The notes under the pieces were generated by a model, which saw only the letters and a program-made list of their open reading frames with translations, was not told where the DNA came from and did no database searches. Shown one piece after another: positions 25,737 through 35,452 of a stretch of DNA of 64,000 nt. The stretch is from NCBI GenBank assembly GCA_964646815.1, contig CAZYFH010000009.1, forward strand, positions 1 through 64,000. Direction: 5' to 3'. A program made the position numbers and the translations under genes. Source of the stretch: CAZYFH01 sp964646815. Lineage in GTDB: Bacteria > Acidobacteriota > Vicinamibacteria > Vicinamibacterales > UBA8438. How positions within the stretch are numbered: the first letter of the stretch is position 1; every line of letters begins with the position of its first letter.

Positions 25737-27146
25737 ATGCGCCCCCTGCGAGAACGTGTCCTGCGTGCCATCGAACGAGGCGCTCTCGTGCCGCCGGGAG
25801 GCCGCCTGCTCGTCGCGCTCTCGAGCGGGCCTGACTCCATGGCCCTCGCGGCGATACTCGTAGACGCCGCCAACGACGGAGCCTTCGCCGTGGTCGGGCT
25901 CGTTCACATCAACCACCAGCTCCGGGGGGGCGCCGCGGACGCGGACGAGCGGTTCTGTCGCGAAGTGGCGCTGGCGCTTGGCGTGCCGATCACCGTGGAA
26001 AGCGTGGCGGTGGCGGCGCTGGCCAGAGCCGAACGTGTCTCGATCGAGGATGCCGGTCATCGCGCCCGATACGCCATCTTCGACCGTGTGGTCACCGCGC
26101 AGGGCGCCGATGCGATCGCCACAGGCCATACCCGGGACGACCTGGCCGAAACCGTGCTGCTGCGGCTCGTGCGCGGCGCTGGTCCGGGAGGCCTGGCGGG
26201 GGTCCGTCCGCGCGCCGGCCGCGTGGTACGGCCGTTGCTCGACGTATCACGCCAGGAGCTGCGTGACTATCTGTCGGCCCGGGACCTGTCGTTTCGCGAG
26301 GACGAGACGAATCGCGACATTCGCATGACCCGCAACCGCGTGCGTCACCGGCTGCTGCCGTTTCTCGCGGAGGAGTTCTCGCCGGCGATTGTCGACGTGC
26401 TCGCGCGCGACGCTGCCATCGCGCGCGCGGACGCCGAGTGGCTCGACGCTATGTCGAACGAAGCCGCGGCGTCGATCGTTACCTACGAAAAGGGTTGTGT
26501 CCGACTCGACGCGGACCGTCTCCACGCGCAGCCGGCCGCATTGGCCCGCCGCATCGCGAAGGTGGCGCTCGAACGAGCATCGGGCCGGGGGATCGGATTC
26601 GATCACGTCGAGCGGCTCCTCGACCTGGCCGCAACGCCGTCCACGCGGGTGCCCGAGGCGGATTTCCCTCGGTGCCGGGTGGAGCGCCGAGGGACGCATC
26701 TGGTGCTGCTTCGGCCGCAGGCGCGCCGCCACGGCGCGGGGGTGAGCGGGTTCGAATACCGCCTGAACGTCCCTGGCGAGATCGCCATCGTGGAGGCCGG
26801 GCTGGCCGTGTCGGCCGAGCGGTCGCCGACCCCGCCGCGCCTCAGAGCCCGCGGCCGAACGGTGGCGGTCTCCGCCGCCGCTCTCACGCCGCCGCTCACG
26901 GTCCGCAGTTGGCGCCCCGGCGACGTGTTTCGCCCGCTTGGGCTGGGAGGCCGGAAGAAGCTGCAGGACCTTTTCGTGGATCGCAAGATCGCGCAGGCGG
27001 AGCGGGCGTCGATCCCCATCGTGGCAGACGCGCAGCGCGGCATCGTCTGGGTGGTCGGGCAAGCCGTAGCCGAGGATTTTCGGGTCACCGACCCAACCGC
27101 AGGCGTGCTAATCTTGAAGGCGAGGAAGTTGGGAGACCTCGGGTGA
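25737..27146 (+). CDS. tilS: tRNA(Ile)-lysidine synthetase TilS
   Basis: A protein of 469 residues. The N-terminal PP-loop ATPase shows LLVALSSGPDSMALAAIL (the usual SGGxDS reads SSGPDS here), VVGLVHINHQLRG, FCREVALALGVPITV and DAIATGHTRDDLAETVLLRLVRGAGPGGLAGV. The middle and C-terminal domains of TilS follow, ending with VRSWRPGDVFRPLGLGGRKKLQDLFVDRKI. It turns C34 of tRNA(Ile2) into lysidine, needed to read AUA codons. It overlaps ftsH by four bases (GTGA), an arrangement common in bacteria. Confidence 0.95.
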   Translation: MRPLRERVLRAIERGALVPPGGRLLVALSSGPDSMALAAILVDAANDGAFAVVGLVHINHQLRGGAADADERFCREVALALGVPITVESVAVAALARAERVSIEDAGHRARYAIFDRVVTAQGADAIATGHTRDDLAETVLLRLVRGAGPGGLAGVRPRAGRVVRPLLDVSRQELRDYLSARDLSFREDETNRDIRMTRNRVRHRLLPFLAEEFSPAIVDVLARDAAIARADAEWLDAMSNEAAASIVTYEKGCVRLDADRLHAQPAALARRIAKVALERASGRGIGFDHVERLLDLAATPSTRVPEADFPRCRVERRGTHLVLLRPQARRHGAGVSGFEYRLNVPGEIAIVEAGLAVSAERSPTPPRLRARGRTVAVSAAALTPPLTVRSWRPGDVFRPLGLGGRKKLQDLFVDRKIAQAERASIPIVADAQRGIVWVVGQAVAEDFRVTDPTAGVLILKARKLGDLG

Positions 27147-29059
27147 ACACGAACCTGCGAAGCTTCATCTTCTGGATGGTGCTCGTCGTCGTCGTCGTCC
27201 TGATCTGGAACTTTTCGACCCAGTTCCAGACCGGCGACAACTCGGTGACGTTCAGCGAATTCGTTCGCATGGTTGACGCCGGCCAGGTCGACAGCGTCAC
27301 GCTGACCGGCAGTGAAGTTACCGGGGCGCTGGCTAACGGCGAAACTTTCCGGACGTACGCGCCGCCCCAGTACGAGGGGCTCGTCAACAAGTTGGTCGAG
27401 CGGGACGTCGCCGTGACGGCCAAGCAAGCGACCGGCAGTCCGTGGGCGACGCTGCTCTACACCTGGGCGCCCATCCTCCTGATTATTGGTTTCTGGGTCT
27501 TCTTTATGCGGCAGGTCCAGAACGGCGGGAACAAGGCGCTCTCGTTCGGCAAGAGCCGCGCCAAACTGTCGACGAGCTCCCAGAAGAAGGTCACGTTCAA
27601 GGACGTGGCGGGTGTCGACGAGCCTAAGGAGGAGCTGCAGGAGATCATCGAGTTCCTCAGGGAGCCGCAGAAATTCCAGAAGCTGGGGGGGCGTATCCCG
27701 AAGGGCGTGCTGTTGATGGGGCCGCCGGGGACCGGCAAGACATTGCTCGCCCGCGCCGTTGCCGGTGAGGCGAGCGTTCCCTTCTTCTCGATTAGCGGGT
27801 CCGATTTCGTGGAGATGTTCGTCGGCGTCGGGGCGTCGCGGGTGCGCGACCTGTTCGAGCAGGGTAAGAAGAACGCGCCGTGCATCGTCTTCATCGACGA
27901 GATCGACGCTGTCGGTCGCCATCGCGGCGCCGGGCTGGGCGGCGGTCACGACGAGCGGGAGCAGACCCTCAACCAGTTGCTCGTCGAGATGGACGGCTTC
28001 GAGTCGAATGAGGGCGTCATCCTGGTCTCGGCGACGAACCGACCTGATGTGCTTGACCCGGCGCTCTTGCGGCCAGGCCGCTTCGACCGACGCATCGTCG
28101 TGAATCGGCCGGACGTCAAGGGGCGCGAAGGCATCCTCGGCGTTCACACCCGCAAGATCCCGCTGTCGGATGACGTCGACGTGCACGTGCTGGCCCGCGG
28201 GACCTCGGGCTTCTCCGGCGCGGATCTCGCCAACCTGGTCAACGAGGCGGCGCTCAACGCTGCCCGGTACAATCAGAAAGTCGTCGGGATGCCGCACTTC
28301 GAGTTCGCCAAGGACAAGGTCCTCATGGGCTCGGAGCGCCGCTCGATGATTATCAACGACGAGGAGAAGCAGGTCACCGCCGTCCACGAAGCGGGACACG
28401 CCCTCCTGACGGTGCTGCTTCCGAACGCGGATCCGATTCACAAGGTCACGATCATTCCGCGCGGGATGGCGCTGGGGGTAACCCTGCAGTTGCCGGTCGA
28501 CGACAAGCACAACTACTCACGCGACTACCTCGACGACCAGATCGCGATGTTGCTCGGCGGCCGCATCGCCGAAGAGCTGACGAAGGGGAACATCACGACC
28601 GGGGCCGGTAACGATCTCGATCGGGCCACCGAGATGGCGCGAAAGATGGTGTGCGAGTGGGGGATGAGCGACGCCATCGGGCCGCTTACGTTCGGGAAGA
28701 AGGAAGAGCAGATTTTCCTCGGCCGTGACTTAACGCAGCACCAGGACTACAGCGAAGACACCGCGCTCCGAATCGATCAGGAGATCAAGCGGATCGTCAC
28801 CGGCAACTACGATCGCGCGCGCCAGGCGCTCGAGACGCACAAAGATGAGCTCACGCACATCGCCGAAGAGTTGCTCATTCGCGAAGTGCTTGACGCCGAG
28901 CAGGTCCAGCGGATTGCGAAAGGCCTGCCCCTCGAGGAACCGGTGCCAGTCGCCGACTCGCAGATTCCCCCCGGGGGTAAGGTCGCCCAGCCGGAAGACG
29001 ACGCGACGCCCATCGTGCCTCCCGTGCCGTCGCTCGACAAGGCCGTCCCCCAGGAGTAG
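27143..29059 (+). CDS. ftsH: ATP-dependent zinc metalloprotease FtsH
   Basis: A protein of 638 residues starting at GTG 27143, overlapping the tilS stop. Two membrane helices (residues about 8-23 and 104-122) flank a periplasmic domain. AAA core: Walker A GPPGTGKT (193-200), Walker B IVFIDEIDAVGR, second region of homology near ATNRPDVLDPALLRPGRFDR. The zinc protease site HEAGH is at 415-419. It degrades membrane and some soluble proteins and unassembled complexes. The tail is Pro- and acid-rich and variable. Confidence 0.98.
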   Translation: MNTNLRSFIFWMVLVVVVVLIWNFSTQFQTGDNSVTFSEFVRMVDAGQVDSVTLTGSEVTGALANGETFRTYAPPQYEGLVNKLVERDVAVTAKQATGSPWATLLYTWAPILLIIGFWVFFMRQVQNGGNKALSFGKSRAKLSTSSQKKVTFKDVAGVDEPKEELQEIIEFLREPQKFQKLGGRIPKGVLLMGPPGTGKTLLARAVAGEASVPFFSISGSDFVEMFVGVGASRVRDLFEQGKKNAPCIVFIDEIDAVGRHRGAGLGGGHDEREQTLNQLLVEMDGFESNEGVILVSATNRPDVLDPALLRPGRFDRRIVVNRPDVKGREGILGVHTRKIPLSDDVDVHVLARGTSGFSGADLANLVNEAALNAARYNQKVVGMPHFEFAKDKVLMGSERRSMIINDEEKQVTAVHEAGHALLTVLLPNADPIHKVTIIPRGMALGVTLQLPVDDKHNYSRDYLDDQIAMLLGGRIAEELTKGNITTGAGNDLDRATEMARKMVCEWGMSDAIGPLTFGKKEEQIFLGRDLTQHQDYSEDTALRIDQEIKRIVTGNYDRARQALETHKDELTHIAEELLIREVLDAEQVQRIAKGLPLEEPVPVADSQIPPGGKVAQPEDDATPIVPPVPSLDKAVPQE

Positions 29060-29182
29060 TTTCGCGTCGCACGGGTATCCGGCTCACAACCTCCCGGTTG
29101 CCGTCCGTGTCCCAACGACGGCGTTGGCTCAAGGTCCCCTGGACTCTGAGGTCTATGCCCTAAGCCGGGGGTTGCACAGCAG

Positions 29183-30064
29183 ATGATCGTCCCGCGTAGT
29201 CGCTACGCCCTTTCTCTCCCGGACGGTCGAACGCTTATGCTGGGTGAGCGCACGTTGCTGATGGGAGTCATTAACGTGACGCCAGACTCGTTCGCCGACG
29301 GTGGGGTTTGTCTCGATCCGGGACAGGCGCTTGATGCGGCGCTCGAGCTTGAGGAGGCCGGCGCCGACCTGTTAGATGTGGGTGGCGAGTCGACGCGCCC
29401 CGGCGCTCAGTCGCTGCCCGTGGCGGACGAGTGCCGGCGAGTGCTGCCGGTGCTTGAGCGTCTCGCGAGACGCGTCCGTGTGCCTGTGTCGATTGATACG
29501 TACAAGGCCGAGGTGGCCCACCGGGCGCTGGATGCCGGCGCGTCGGTGATCAACGACGTTTCATCTCTGCGCTATGATCCGGCCATCGGACGGGTGGCGG
29601 CGACCGCCGGCGCACCGCTCGTGCTCATGCACAGCCGTGGGCGCTCGAACGACATGTACCGGGAGGCGCACTACGACGATGTCGGCGCCGCGGTGGCCCG
29701 GGAGATCGCCTCGGCGCTCGACGTCGCGACGTCGTCCGGTGTCGCGCGGAGCCAGATCATTGTCGACCCCGGCCTCGGCTTCGCGAAGTGCGCCGATCAG
29801 ACGTTTCGTGCCTTGGCGGATCTCCGCGCCCTCGCCACGCTCGATCGGCCCGTGCTCGTTGGACCGTCACGGAAATCGTTCCTGACCAGCGCGCTCGGTG
29901 ACCGGTCGCCGTCCGACCGCGAGTGGGGGACGGCCGCGGCGGTCACGGCTGCCGTGCTGTTTGGGGCGCACATCGTGCGTGTGCACGCCGTGGCCCCACA
30001 CCTCGACGTCGTTCGGGTTGCCGACGCCATTCGCGCGCACGCCTCGGCGGAGGTCCCCGCGTGA
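29183..30064 (+). CDS. folP: Dihydropteroate synthase
   Basis: A protein of 293 residues with the pterin-binding TIM barrel: LLMGVINVTPDSFADGG (DHPS signature 1), GADLLDVGGESTRPGAQ (signature 2), VPVSIDTYKAEVAHRALDAGASVINDVSSL, IIVDPGLGFAKCADQTFRAL and VLVGPSRKSFL. It joins pABA and the pterin in folate synthesis. A 123-base gap separates it from ftsH, and cdaA starts 40 bases after its stop; this ftsH-folP-cdaA-cdaR-glmM order is seen in many bacteria. Confidence 0.96.
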   Translation: MIVPRSRYALSLPDGRTLMLGERTLLMGVINVTPDSFADGGVCLDPGQALDAALELEEAGADLLDVGGESTRPGAQSLPVADECRRVLPVLERLARRVRVPVSIDTYKAEVAHRALDAGASVINDVSSLRYDPAIGRVAATAGAPLVLMHSRGRSNDMYREAHYDDVGAAVAREIASALDVATSSGVARSQIIVDPGLGFAKCADQTFRALADLRALATLDRPVLVGPSRKSFLTSALGDRSPSDREWGTAAAVTAAVLFGAHIVRVHAVAPHLDVVRVADAIRAHASAEVPA

Positions 30065-30104
30065 CGTGGCCGCGTCGCACCATGGGCAGAGGCGAGGGCC
30101 GCGG

Positions 30105-30926
30105 ATGATCGACGACCTGACCGGCCTGCTTGGTGGTGTGCGGCTCGAATGGCGTGACGCGCTCGACATCGTGGTTGTCGCCTTCCTCATCTACGAATTC
30201 CTGAAGCTCATTCGGCAAACGCGTGCCGTGCAGATTGTGCTCGGCGGCGCGATCGTCGTGGGTCTGTACTATGCATCCGAGTTCGCTAACCTTCGGACGG
30301 TCAACTGGATCGTCCGAGACATGTTCAGCTATGTGGTGTTTGCCGCCGTCGTGCTGTTCCAGGCCGACATTCGCCGAGCCCTCTCCAACCTGGGCCGGGC
30401 GCCGTTCTTTCGGCATCTTGCGCGTGCGACCACGACCGATGAAACGATCGAGGAGGTGGTCACCGCGGCAAGCATGCTCGCCAGCCGGCGGGTCGGCGCC
30501 ATCATTGCGATCGAGCGGGAGATCGGCCTTCGCAACGTGATCGAAAGCGGCATTCCGGTCGACTCCGCGGTCAGCTATGACTTGTTGGTGAGCGTCTTCC
30601 AGACCGAGTCGCCGCTTCACGACGGCGCCGTGATCTTGCAGGAGAACCGCCTTGCCGCCGCCGCCTGCTTCTTGCCGTTGACGGTGAACCCACGCTTGAC
30701 GACGGAGTTCGGCACGCGGCATCGGGCCGCGATCGGTCTAACGGAGGAGTCAGACGCCGTGGCGCTCGTCGTTTCCGAGGAGACGGGCACCGTGTCGCTT
30801 GCGCTGGACGGGCAGCTCGAACGCGACCTTGATGCCGAGCAACTGCGTTTCCGGCTCGAGGCGCTCATGCAGCATGCCGAGCGGCGTCGCCTGGGACGGC
30901 GGCCACGACCGGCCTACGAGTCCTGA
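30105..30926 (+). CDS. cdaA: Diadenylate cyclase CdaA
   Basis: A protein of 273 residues. Two or three N-terminal hydrophobic segments (ALDIVVVAFLIYEFLKLI, VQIVLGGAIVVGLYYASEF, MFSYVVFAAVVLFQA) anchor it in the membrane. The DAC domain has SPLHDGAVILQENRLAAAACFLPL (DGA motif) and FGTRHRAAIGLTEESDAVALVVSEETGTVSL (RHR motif). It makes cyclic di-AMP. CdaR and GlmM, its known partners, are encoded next. The start at 30105 follows GGGCCGCGG; the frame is open further upstream into the folP end, but no homologous residues lie there. Confidence 0.96.
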   Translation: MIDDLTGLLGGVRLEWRDALDIVVVAFLIYEFLKLIRQTRAVQIVLGGAIVVGLYYASEFANLRTVNWIVRDMFSYVVFAAVVLFQADIRRALSNLGRAPFFRHLARATTTDETIEEVVTAASMLASRRVGAIIAIEREIGLRNVIESGIPVDSAVSYDLLVSVFQTESPLHDGAVILQENRLAAAACFLPLTVNPRLTTEFGTRHRAAIGLTEESDAVALVVSEETGTVSLALDGQLERDLDAEQLRFRLEALMQHAERRRLGRRPRPAYES

Positions 30927-31843
30927 TGGGTCGCCGTGTGCTGCGGGATTTCCGGCTGAAGCTGCTCGCGCTCGGTCTCGCCGTCGCGCTCTGGCTGAGC
31001 GTGGCCGGCGAGCCGGTCGTCGAGCGTGGGCTCGAGGTGCCGCTGGGGTTCGAGAACGTCCCAGAGGCGTTGGAGATTGCTGGCACACCCCCTGATACGG
31101 TCCGCGTCCGGGTCAGCGGCGCGTCGAGCATCGTCAGTCGTCTTGAGCCGGGTGATGTCGTCGCGGTGTTGGACCTCGCCGGTGAAGACGCCGGCCGCCG
31201 CCGGCTATTCGACATGTTCGCAGGGCGTGTGCGCGCGCCCTTCGGAGTCGACATTGTCCAGGTCGTACCCTCGACCATCACCGTCTCGCTGGGACGCGCC
31301 GGGGTGCCCCGTACGGTGCCCATCGTTCCGGACATCGAGGGCGAGCCGGCCGAGGGGTTCGTGGTCGGACGCATCTCGACGGCGCCGGCGACCGTCGACG
31401 TGGTCGGCTCCGAGAGCCGTCTCGCCGAGCTGTCCGAGGCGCTCACCGCACCGGTCTCAGTGGCCGGCGTGTCCGAAAGCGTCCAGTCCATCGTCACCGT
31501 CGGGGTAGCCGACCCAACGCTTCGCCCTGTAACGCCGAGGTCAGCGGAAGTGACGGTCGACATCCTGCCGGCTCCCGTAGAGCGGATGCTGCAAGAGGTG
31601 CCCGTCGCGACGCGCGGCACCGAGCGCCAGGCTGTCGTGCGCGCTGAGCCCCAGCATGTCACGGTGAGCGTCAGCGGCCCGCGCGAGACAATCGAGCGAC
31701 TCGATCGCTCGGAGGTCGAGGCGTATGTCGATCTTGTGGGGCTTACACCGGGTCAGTACAATCTACCGGTTACGGTCGAATCGCGGCAGGACGTCGGTGT
31801 CACGCATATTGACCCGCCGTCCGTACGCATTGACGTTCGCTAG
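30926..31843 (+). CDS. cdaR: CdaA regulator CdaR (YbbR-domain protein)
   Basis: A protein of 305 residues: one N-terminal membrane helix (LKLLALGLAVALWLSVAG), then YbbR-like repeats outside the cytoplasm, with recurring strand patterns such as VPRTVPIVPDIEGEPAEGFVVGRISTAPATVDVVGSES and VPVATRGTERQAVVRAEPQHVTVSVSGPRETIERL. In known systems CdaR binds and tunes CdaA at the membrane. Its ATG uses the last base of the cdaA stop (TGATG), so the two are coupled. Confidence 0.93.
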   Translation: MGRRVLRDFRLKLLALGLAVALWLSVAGEPVVERGLEVPLGFENVPEALEIAGTPPDTVRVRVSGASSIVSRLEPGDVVAVLDLAGEDAGRRRLFDMFAGRVRAPFGVDIVQVVPSTITVSLGRAGVPRTVPIVPDIEGEPAEGFVVGRISTAPATVDVVGSESRLAELSEALTAPVSVAGVSESVQSIVTVGVADPTLRPVTPRSAEVTVDILPAPVERMLQEVPVATRGTERQAVVRAEPQHVTVSVSGPRETIERLDRSEVEAYVDLVGLTPGQYNLPVTVESRQDVGVTHIDPPSVRIDVR

Positions 31844-31874
31844 TCCCACGTCCTCGCGCTGCCCACTGTGTTTT

Positions 31875-33203
31875 ATGTCGAACACCTTATTCGGAACAGA
31901 CGGCGTGCGTGGCACGCCTGGCAGCTATCCGCTCGACGCGAAGACTATCGCGTGTCTCGGCGCGGCGCTCGCACGCGACCTCGGAGATGCGCCCCGCGTG
32001 CTGATCGGACGGGATACCCGGGCCTCGGGCGACTGGATCGAGCGCCACGTGGCTGCGGGCGTTTCGGCGGCTGGCGGCAGTCCGGTTAGCGTCGGCGTGC
32101 TGCCGACACCAGGCGTTGCGTATCTGACGTCGCGCGGCTTCGACGCGGGAGTTGTCGTATCGGCGTCGCACAACCCGTCGCCCGACAACGGCGTCAAGAT
32201 CCTCACGGCGACTGGTGAAAAAGTGTCGCGCCTCGTGGAATCCCGTCTCGCATCCCGGATCGCCGCTGACGCGTGGGAGCCCCCCGCGGAGGTGCCCTCG
32301 CCGCCGCGCGAGGCGGATGCGGCCGAATTGTATGTCACGCATCTGACGGAGGTTGTCGCAAACGTATCTCCGCTCACCGCTGGTCCCATCGCTATCGATT
32401 GCGCGAACGGCGCGACCAGCGCCGTGGCGCCACGCGTCCTTCGGAGGTTGGGCGTGCCCTTTGTCGAGCTGTGCACCCGCCCCGACGGCCGAAACATAAA
32501 CGCGGGCTGCGGCTCCACCCATCCCGACGCGCTGCAGCGGGCCGTGATCGAACACCGCTGTCGTCTCGGGTTCGCCTTCGATGGCGACGGCGATCGGGTG
32601 ATCCTAGTGGATCACCGAGGCGCGATCGTCGATGGGGACGGAGTGCTCTACGTCTGCGCGCGCCACCGCCAATTGACCGAGCGCCTCACGGGCGACGCCA
32701 TCGTGGCGACCATCATGAGCAACATCGGGCTCGAGCGCGCGCTTGAGAAGACCGGCATTACGGTGCACCGGTGCCCGGTTGGGGATTGGCACGTACGCGA
32801 AGAGATGCAACGCCGCGGCGTGGGTCTAGGGGGCGAGCAATCGGGCCACGTGATCTTCTCGGAGCGGCTACCGACCGGCGATGGAGTGGCCACGGCGCTC
32901 GAGGTGCTCCGGATCGTCGCTGAGACAGGCTGCGATCTGGCTGAGTTGACCGCCGGCCTGGCGACGTTCCCCCAGGTGCTCGTGAACGTCCAGGTCACCG
33001 AGAAATGTGAGATCGCGGGCGTTCCAGCCCTCCGCGACATCATCCGAGACGCCGAGGCACGCCTCGGTGACCAAGGCCGCGTCCTGGTACGCTACTCGGG
33101 CACCGAGCCGCTCCTGCGGATCATGATCGAAGGCCCGGAGCTAGGAATCGTCGGGGAGCTGGCGAGGTCCATCGAGGCGCTCGCACGCGAGCACTTAAAC
33201 TGA
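31875..33203 (+). CDS. glmM: Phosphoglucosamine mutase GlmM
   Basis: A protein of 442 residues. The start at 31875 gives the family's N-terminus, MSNTLFGTDGVRG. The phosphoserine loop is VVVSASHNPSPDNG (catalytic Ser98), the metal loop FAFDGDGDRVILV, the sugar loop GGEQSGHVIF and the phosphate loop VRYSGTEPLLRIMIEG. It converts glucosamine-6-phosphate to glucosamine-1-phosphate for peptidoglycan and LPS precursors. It is also a known inhibitor of CdaA in Firmicutes, encoded with it here. Confidence 0.97.
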   Translation: MSNTLFGTDGVRGTPGSYPLDAKTIACLGAALARDLGDAPRVLIGRDTRASGDWIERHVAAGVSAAGGSPVSVGVLPTPGVAYLTSRGFDAGVVVSASHNPSPDNGVKILTATGEKVSRLVESRLASRIAADAWEPPAEVPSPPREADAAELYVTHLTEVVANVSPLTAGPIAIDCANGATSAVAPRVLRRLGVPFVELCTRPDGRNINAGCGSTHPDALQRAVIEHRCRLGFAFDGDGDRVILVDHRGAIVDGDGVLYVCARHRQLTERLTGDAIVATIMSNIGLERALEKTGITVHRCPVGDWHVREEMQRRGVGLGGEQSGHVIFSERLPTGDGVATALEVLRIVAETGCDLAELTAGLATFPQVLVNVQVTEKCEIAGVPALRDIIRDAEARLGDQGRVLVRYSGTEPLLRIMIEGPELGIVGELARSIEALAREHLN

Positions 33204-33211
33204 GGGGGCGC

Positions 33212-33922
33212 ATGCGGCTCGGCGTAAACATAGATCACGTCGCGACGATTCGGCAGGCGCGGAAGGCCCGAGAGCCCGAGCCGATCGCCGCCGCGATGCT
33301 CGCTGAGCTCGCCGGCGCCGAGGGCATCACCGTCCATCTGCGTGGGGACCGGCGTCACATCCAGGAGCGTGATCTCGAGTTGCTGCGCGAGGTCATCTCG
33401 ACCCGGCTCAACGTCGAGATGGCGGCGACACGAGCAATGGTCAGGATCGCCACCCGAATCAAGCCGGATCGGGTGACCCTCGTACCCGAGCGAAGGGACG
33501 AGTTGACGACCACAGGTGGTCTCGACGTGGTCCGGCACGCGGCGTCGGTCAAGACGACAGTCGGTCGGCTGCGCGACGCTGGCATTTGCGTCAGCCTCTT
33601 CATCGATGCAGACGTGGCTCAGGTTCGAAAGGCGCGGACGGTCGGAGCGCAAGCGATCGAGATCAACACGGGTCCCTACGCCGGTTCGGCCCCGGAGGCG
33701 CAATCGAAGCAGCTCGAGCGTGTGGCGGCCGTGGCGAGGCTCGGCGAGCGCCAGCGGCTCGAGGTGCTCGCGGGGCACGGTCTGACGTATGTCAACACGC
33801 GTCCGATCGCTGCGATCGAGGAGATTGTCGAGGCTAACATCGGCCACAGTATCATCGCTCGGGCAGTGCTCGTCGGCCTGGGGCGCGCAGTGCGCGAGAT
33901 GCGACACCTCCTGAACCCGTAG
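33212..33922 (+). CDS. pdxJ: Pyridoxine 5'-phosphate synthase PdxJ
   Basis: A protein of 236 residues with the TIM-barrel motifs of PdxJ: MRLGVNIDHVATIRQAR, GAEGITVHLRGDRRHIQERDLELL, NVEMAATRAMVRIATRIKPDRVTLVPERRDELTTTGGLDV, VSLFIDADVAQVRKARTVGAQAIEINTGPYA and HGLTYVNTRPIAAIEEIVEANIGHSIIARAV. It makes pyridoxine phosphate from deoxyxylulose phosphate and an amino-ketone. It lies eight bases after glmM, with which it is probably co-transcribed. PLP supply has no evident link with the microcompartment genes that follow. Confidence 0.97.
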   Translation: MRLGVNIDHVATIRQARKAREPEPIAAAMLAELAGAEGITVHLRGDRRHIQERDLELLREVISTRLNVEMAATRAMVRIATRIKPDRVTLVPERRDELTTTGGLDVVRHAASVKTTVGRLRDAGICVSLFIDADVAQVRKARTVGAQAIEINTGPYAGSAPEAQSKQLERVAAVARLGERQRLEVLAGHGLTYVNTRPIAAIEEIVEANIGHSIIARAVLVGLGRAVREMRHLLNP

Positions 33923-33964
33923 CGTCGGCCCCTCGAAGGCGCGCGGTAGTATCATCGAGACGTC

Positions 33965-34219
33965 ATGGTGCTCGGGTGGCTGCTCCGTCTCCTGATCGGC
34001 GTCTTGCTCGTTCGGCTCATGTGGGGTTTCGTCGCGGGGCTCCTCCGCGGGGCGACGGAGCCTCGCCGGCGATCCGGCGGGCGCTCTGTCGCGCTGGTGC
34101 GCGACCCGGTGTGTGGTACGTTCATCGAGCCGGCACGCGCCATCGAGGCGCGCGTCGGTTCCACCATGCATTACTTCTGTTCGGAGAGCTGCCGAGCCCG
34201 TTTCCGCCGAACCGCGTGA
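33965..34219 (+). CDS. Membrane-anchored YHS-type metal-binding protein
   Basis: An 84-residue protein: one N-terminal membrane helix (VLGWLLRLLIGVLLVRLMWGFVAGLL), an Arg-rich linker, then a short Cys motif DPVCGTFIEP and YFCSESCRARF. The pattern CxxxF with Y-F-C-SxxC is that of YHS or TRASH-like domains, thought to bind metal ions. The gene is 12 bases before the aldolase and could belong to the microcompartment operon or just be a neighbour. YHS proteins are common stand-alone genes, so no role is assigned. Confidence 0.78.
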   Translation: MVLGWLLRLLIGVLLVRLMWGFVAGLLRGATEPRRRSGGRSVALVRDPVCGTFIEPARAIEARVGSTMHYFCSESCRARFRRTA

Positions 34220-34231
34220 GCGCGCGAACCG

Positions 34232-35107
34232 ATGACGAATGAGGAGCGGTGTCGGTCTGACATCATCGAAATCGGCCGCCGCCTCCACGAACGGGCCTAC
34301 GTAGCGTCGAACGACGGCAACATCAGCGTACGCCTCGGCGACGACCGTCTACTGACCACTCCGAAAGGCGTCTCCAAGGGCTTCATGACGCCCGACATGC
34401 TGGTGGTCACCGACCTCGAGGGCCGCAAGCAGGACGGCGAGCGCGACCCGTCGTCTGAAATCCAGATGCACGTGGCAGTGTATCGACATCGTCCAGAGAT
34501 TGCCGCGGTCGTCCACGCGCACCCGCCGGTGGCCACGGGATTCGCGGTCGCGGGAATTCCACTCGATCGCGCGGTGCTGGCCGAGGTCGTAACCACGCTT
34601 GGGAGCATTCCGATCGCTGATTACGGGACGCCATCGACTCGCGAATTAGCCGACGCGGTGGAGCAGCACATCAAGACGCACGACGGACTCCTGCTGGCCA
34701 ACCACGGCGCGCTGACGGTGTCCGGTGATGTGCTCAGCGCCTATTACAAGATGGAGACCCTTGAGCACTTCGCGCGAATCAGCGTGGTGGCGCGGCTGCT
34801 CGGGCGGGAGCGGTTGCTGTCGAGAGAAGAGGTCATACGGCTGCAGGATTTGCGTGGCATGTACGGCATCGCCGCGCCGGCCCCGTTCTGCCCGGACGGC
34901 GCAGACGGCCTCGTCACTGACGACGACACGGTATGTCAGACCATCGAGGCGCCGTCGGCGCCGGGTGAACAACTCGTGGCCAGTACCCCGGCGCCCGCCA
35001 CCTCGGAAGCTGACGCGACGCCCGCCGTAGGCGAGGACGGCGAAATTCGTTTAACATACCGCGAGCTTTCGGCCCTCATCGAGGATGCCGTGAAGCACCT
35101 GCGCTAG
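34232..35107 (+). CDS. Class II aldolase with C-terminal encapsulation-like helix
   Basis: A protein of 291 residues. The class II aldolase/adducin domain spans about 1-215: SNDGNISVRLGDDRLLTTPKG for phosphate binding, SSEIQMH with catalytic-type Glu76, zinc ligands His95 and His97 (VVHAHPPV) and His158 (LLANHGALTVSG). It resembles L-fuculose-phosphate aldolase. A Pro/Ala/acid-rich linker (about 222-268) then leads to a predicted amphipathic helix, LTYRELSALIEDAVKHLR. Such a linker plus helix at an enzyme end is how cargo is targeted into bacterial microcompartments. Shell genes begin 57 bases downstream. Function: probable cleavage of a sugar phosphate to lactaldehyde (or glycolaldehyde) and dihydroxyacetone phosphate inside the shell; substrate not proven. 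Confidence 0.9.
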   Translation: MTNEERCRSDIIEIGRRLHERAYVASNDGNISVRLGDDRLLTTPKGVSKGFMTPDMLVVTDLEGRKQDGERDPSSEIQMHVAVYRHRPEIAAVVHAHPPVATGFAVAGIPLDRAVLAEVVTTLGSIPIADYGTPSTRELADAVEQHIKTHDGLLLANHGALTVSGDVLSAYYKMETLEHFARISVVARLLGRERLLSREEVIRLQDLRGMYGIAAPAPFCPDGADGLVTDDDTVCQTIEAPSAPGEQLVASTPAPATSEADATPAVGEDGEIRLTYRELSALIEDAVKHLR

Positions 35108-35164
35108 TGGACGATTCACACTCCACTAGGGCTGCCAGACTTCGGAGGCGGGGGGGGACAGCAC

Positions 35165-35449
<285 letters not shown>

Positions 35450-35452
35450 TCT

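Noticed and set aside
26603..28510. Very long open frame on the minus strand opposite tilS and ftsH (635 codons)
   Set aside because: GC-rich codon bias of the real plus-strand genes creates long antisense frames. The translation is rich in Arg, His and Asp with no domain, while both plus-strand genes are certain.
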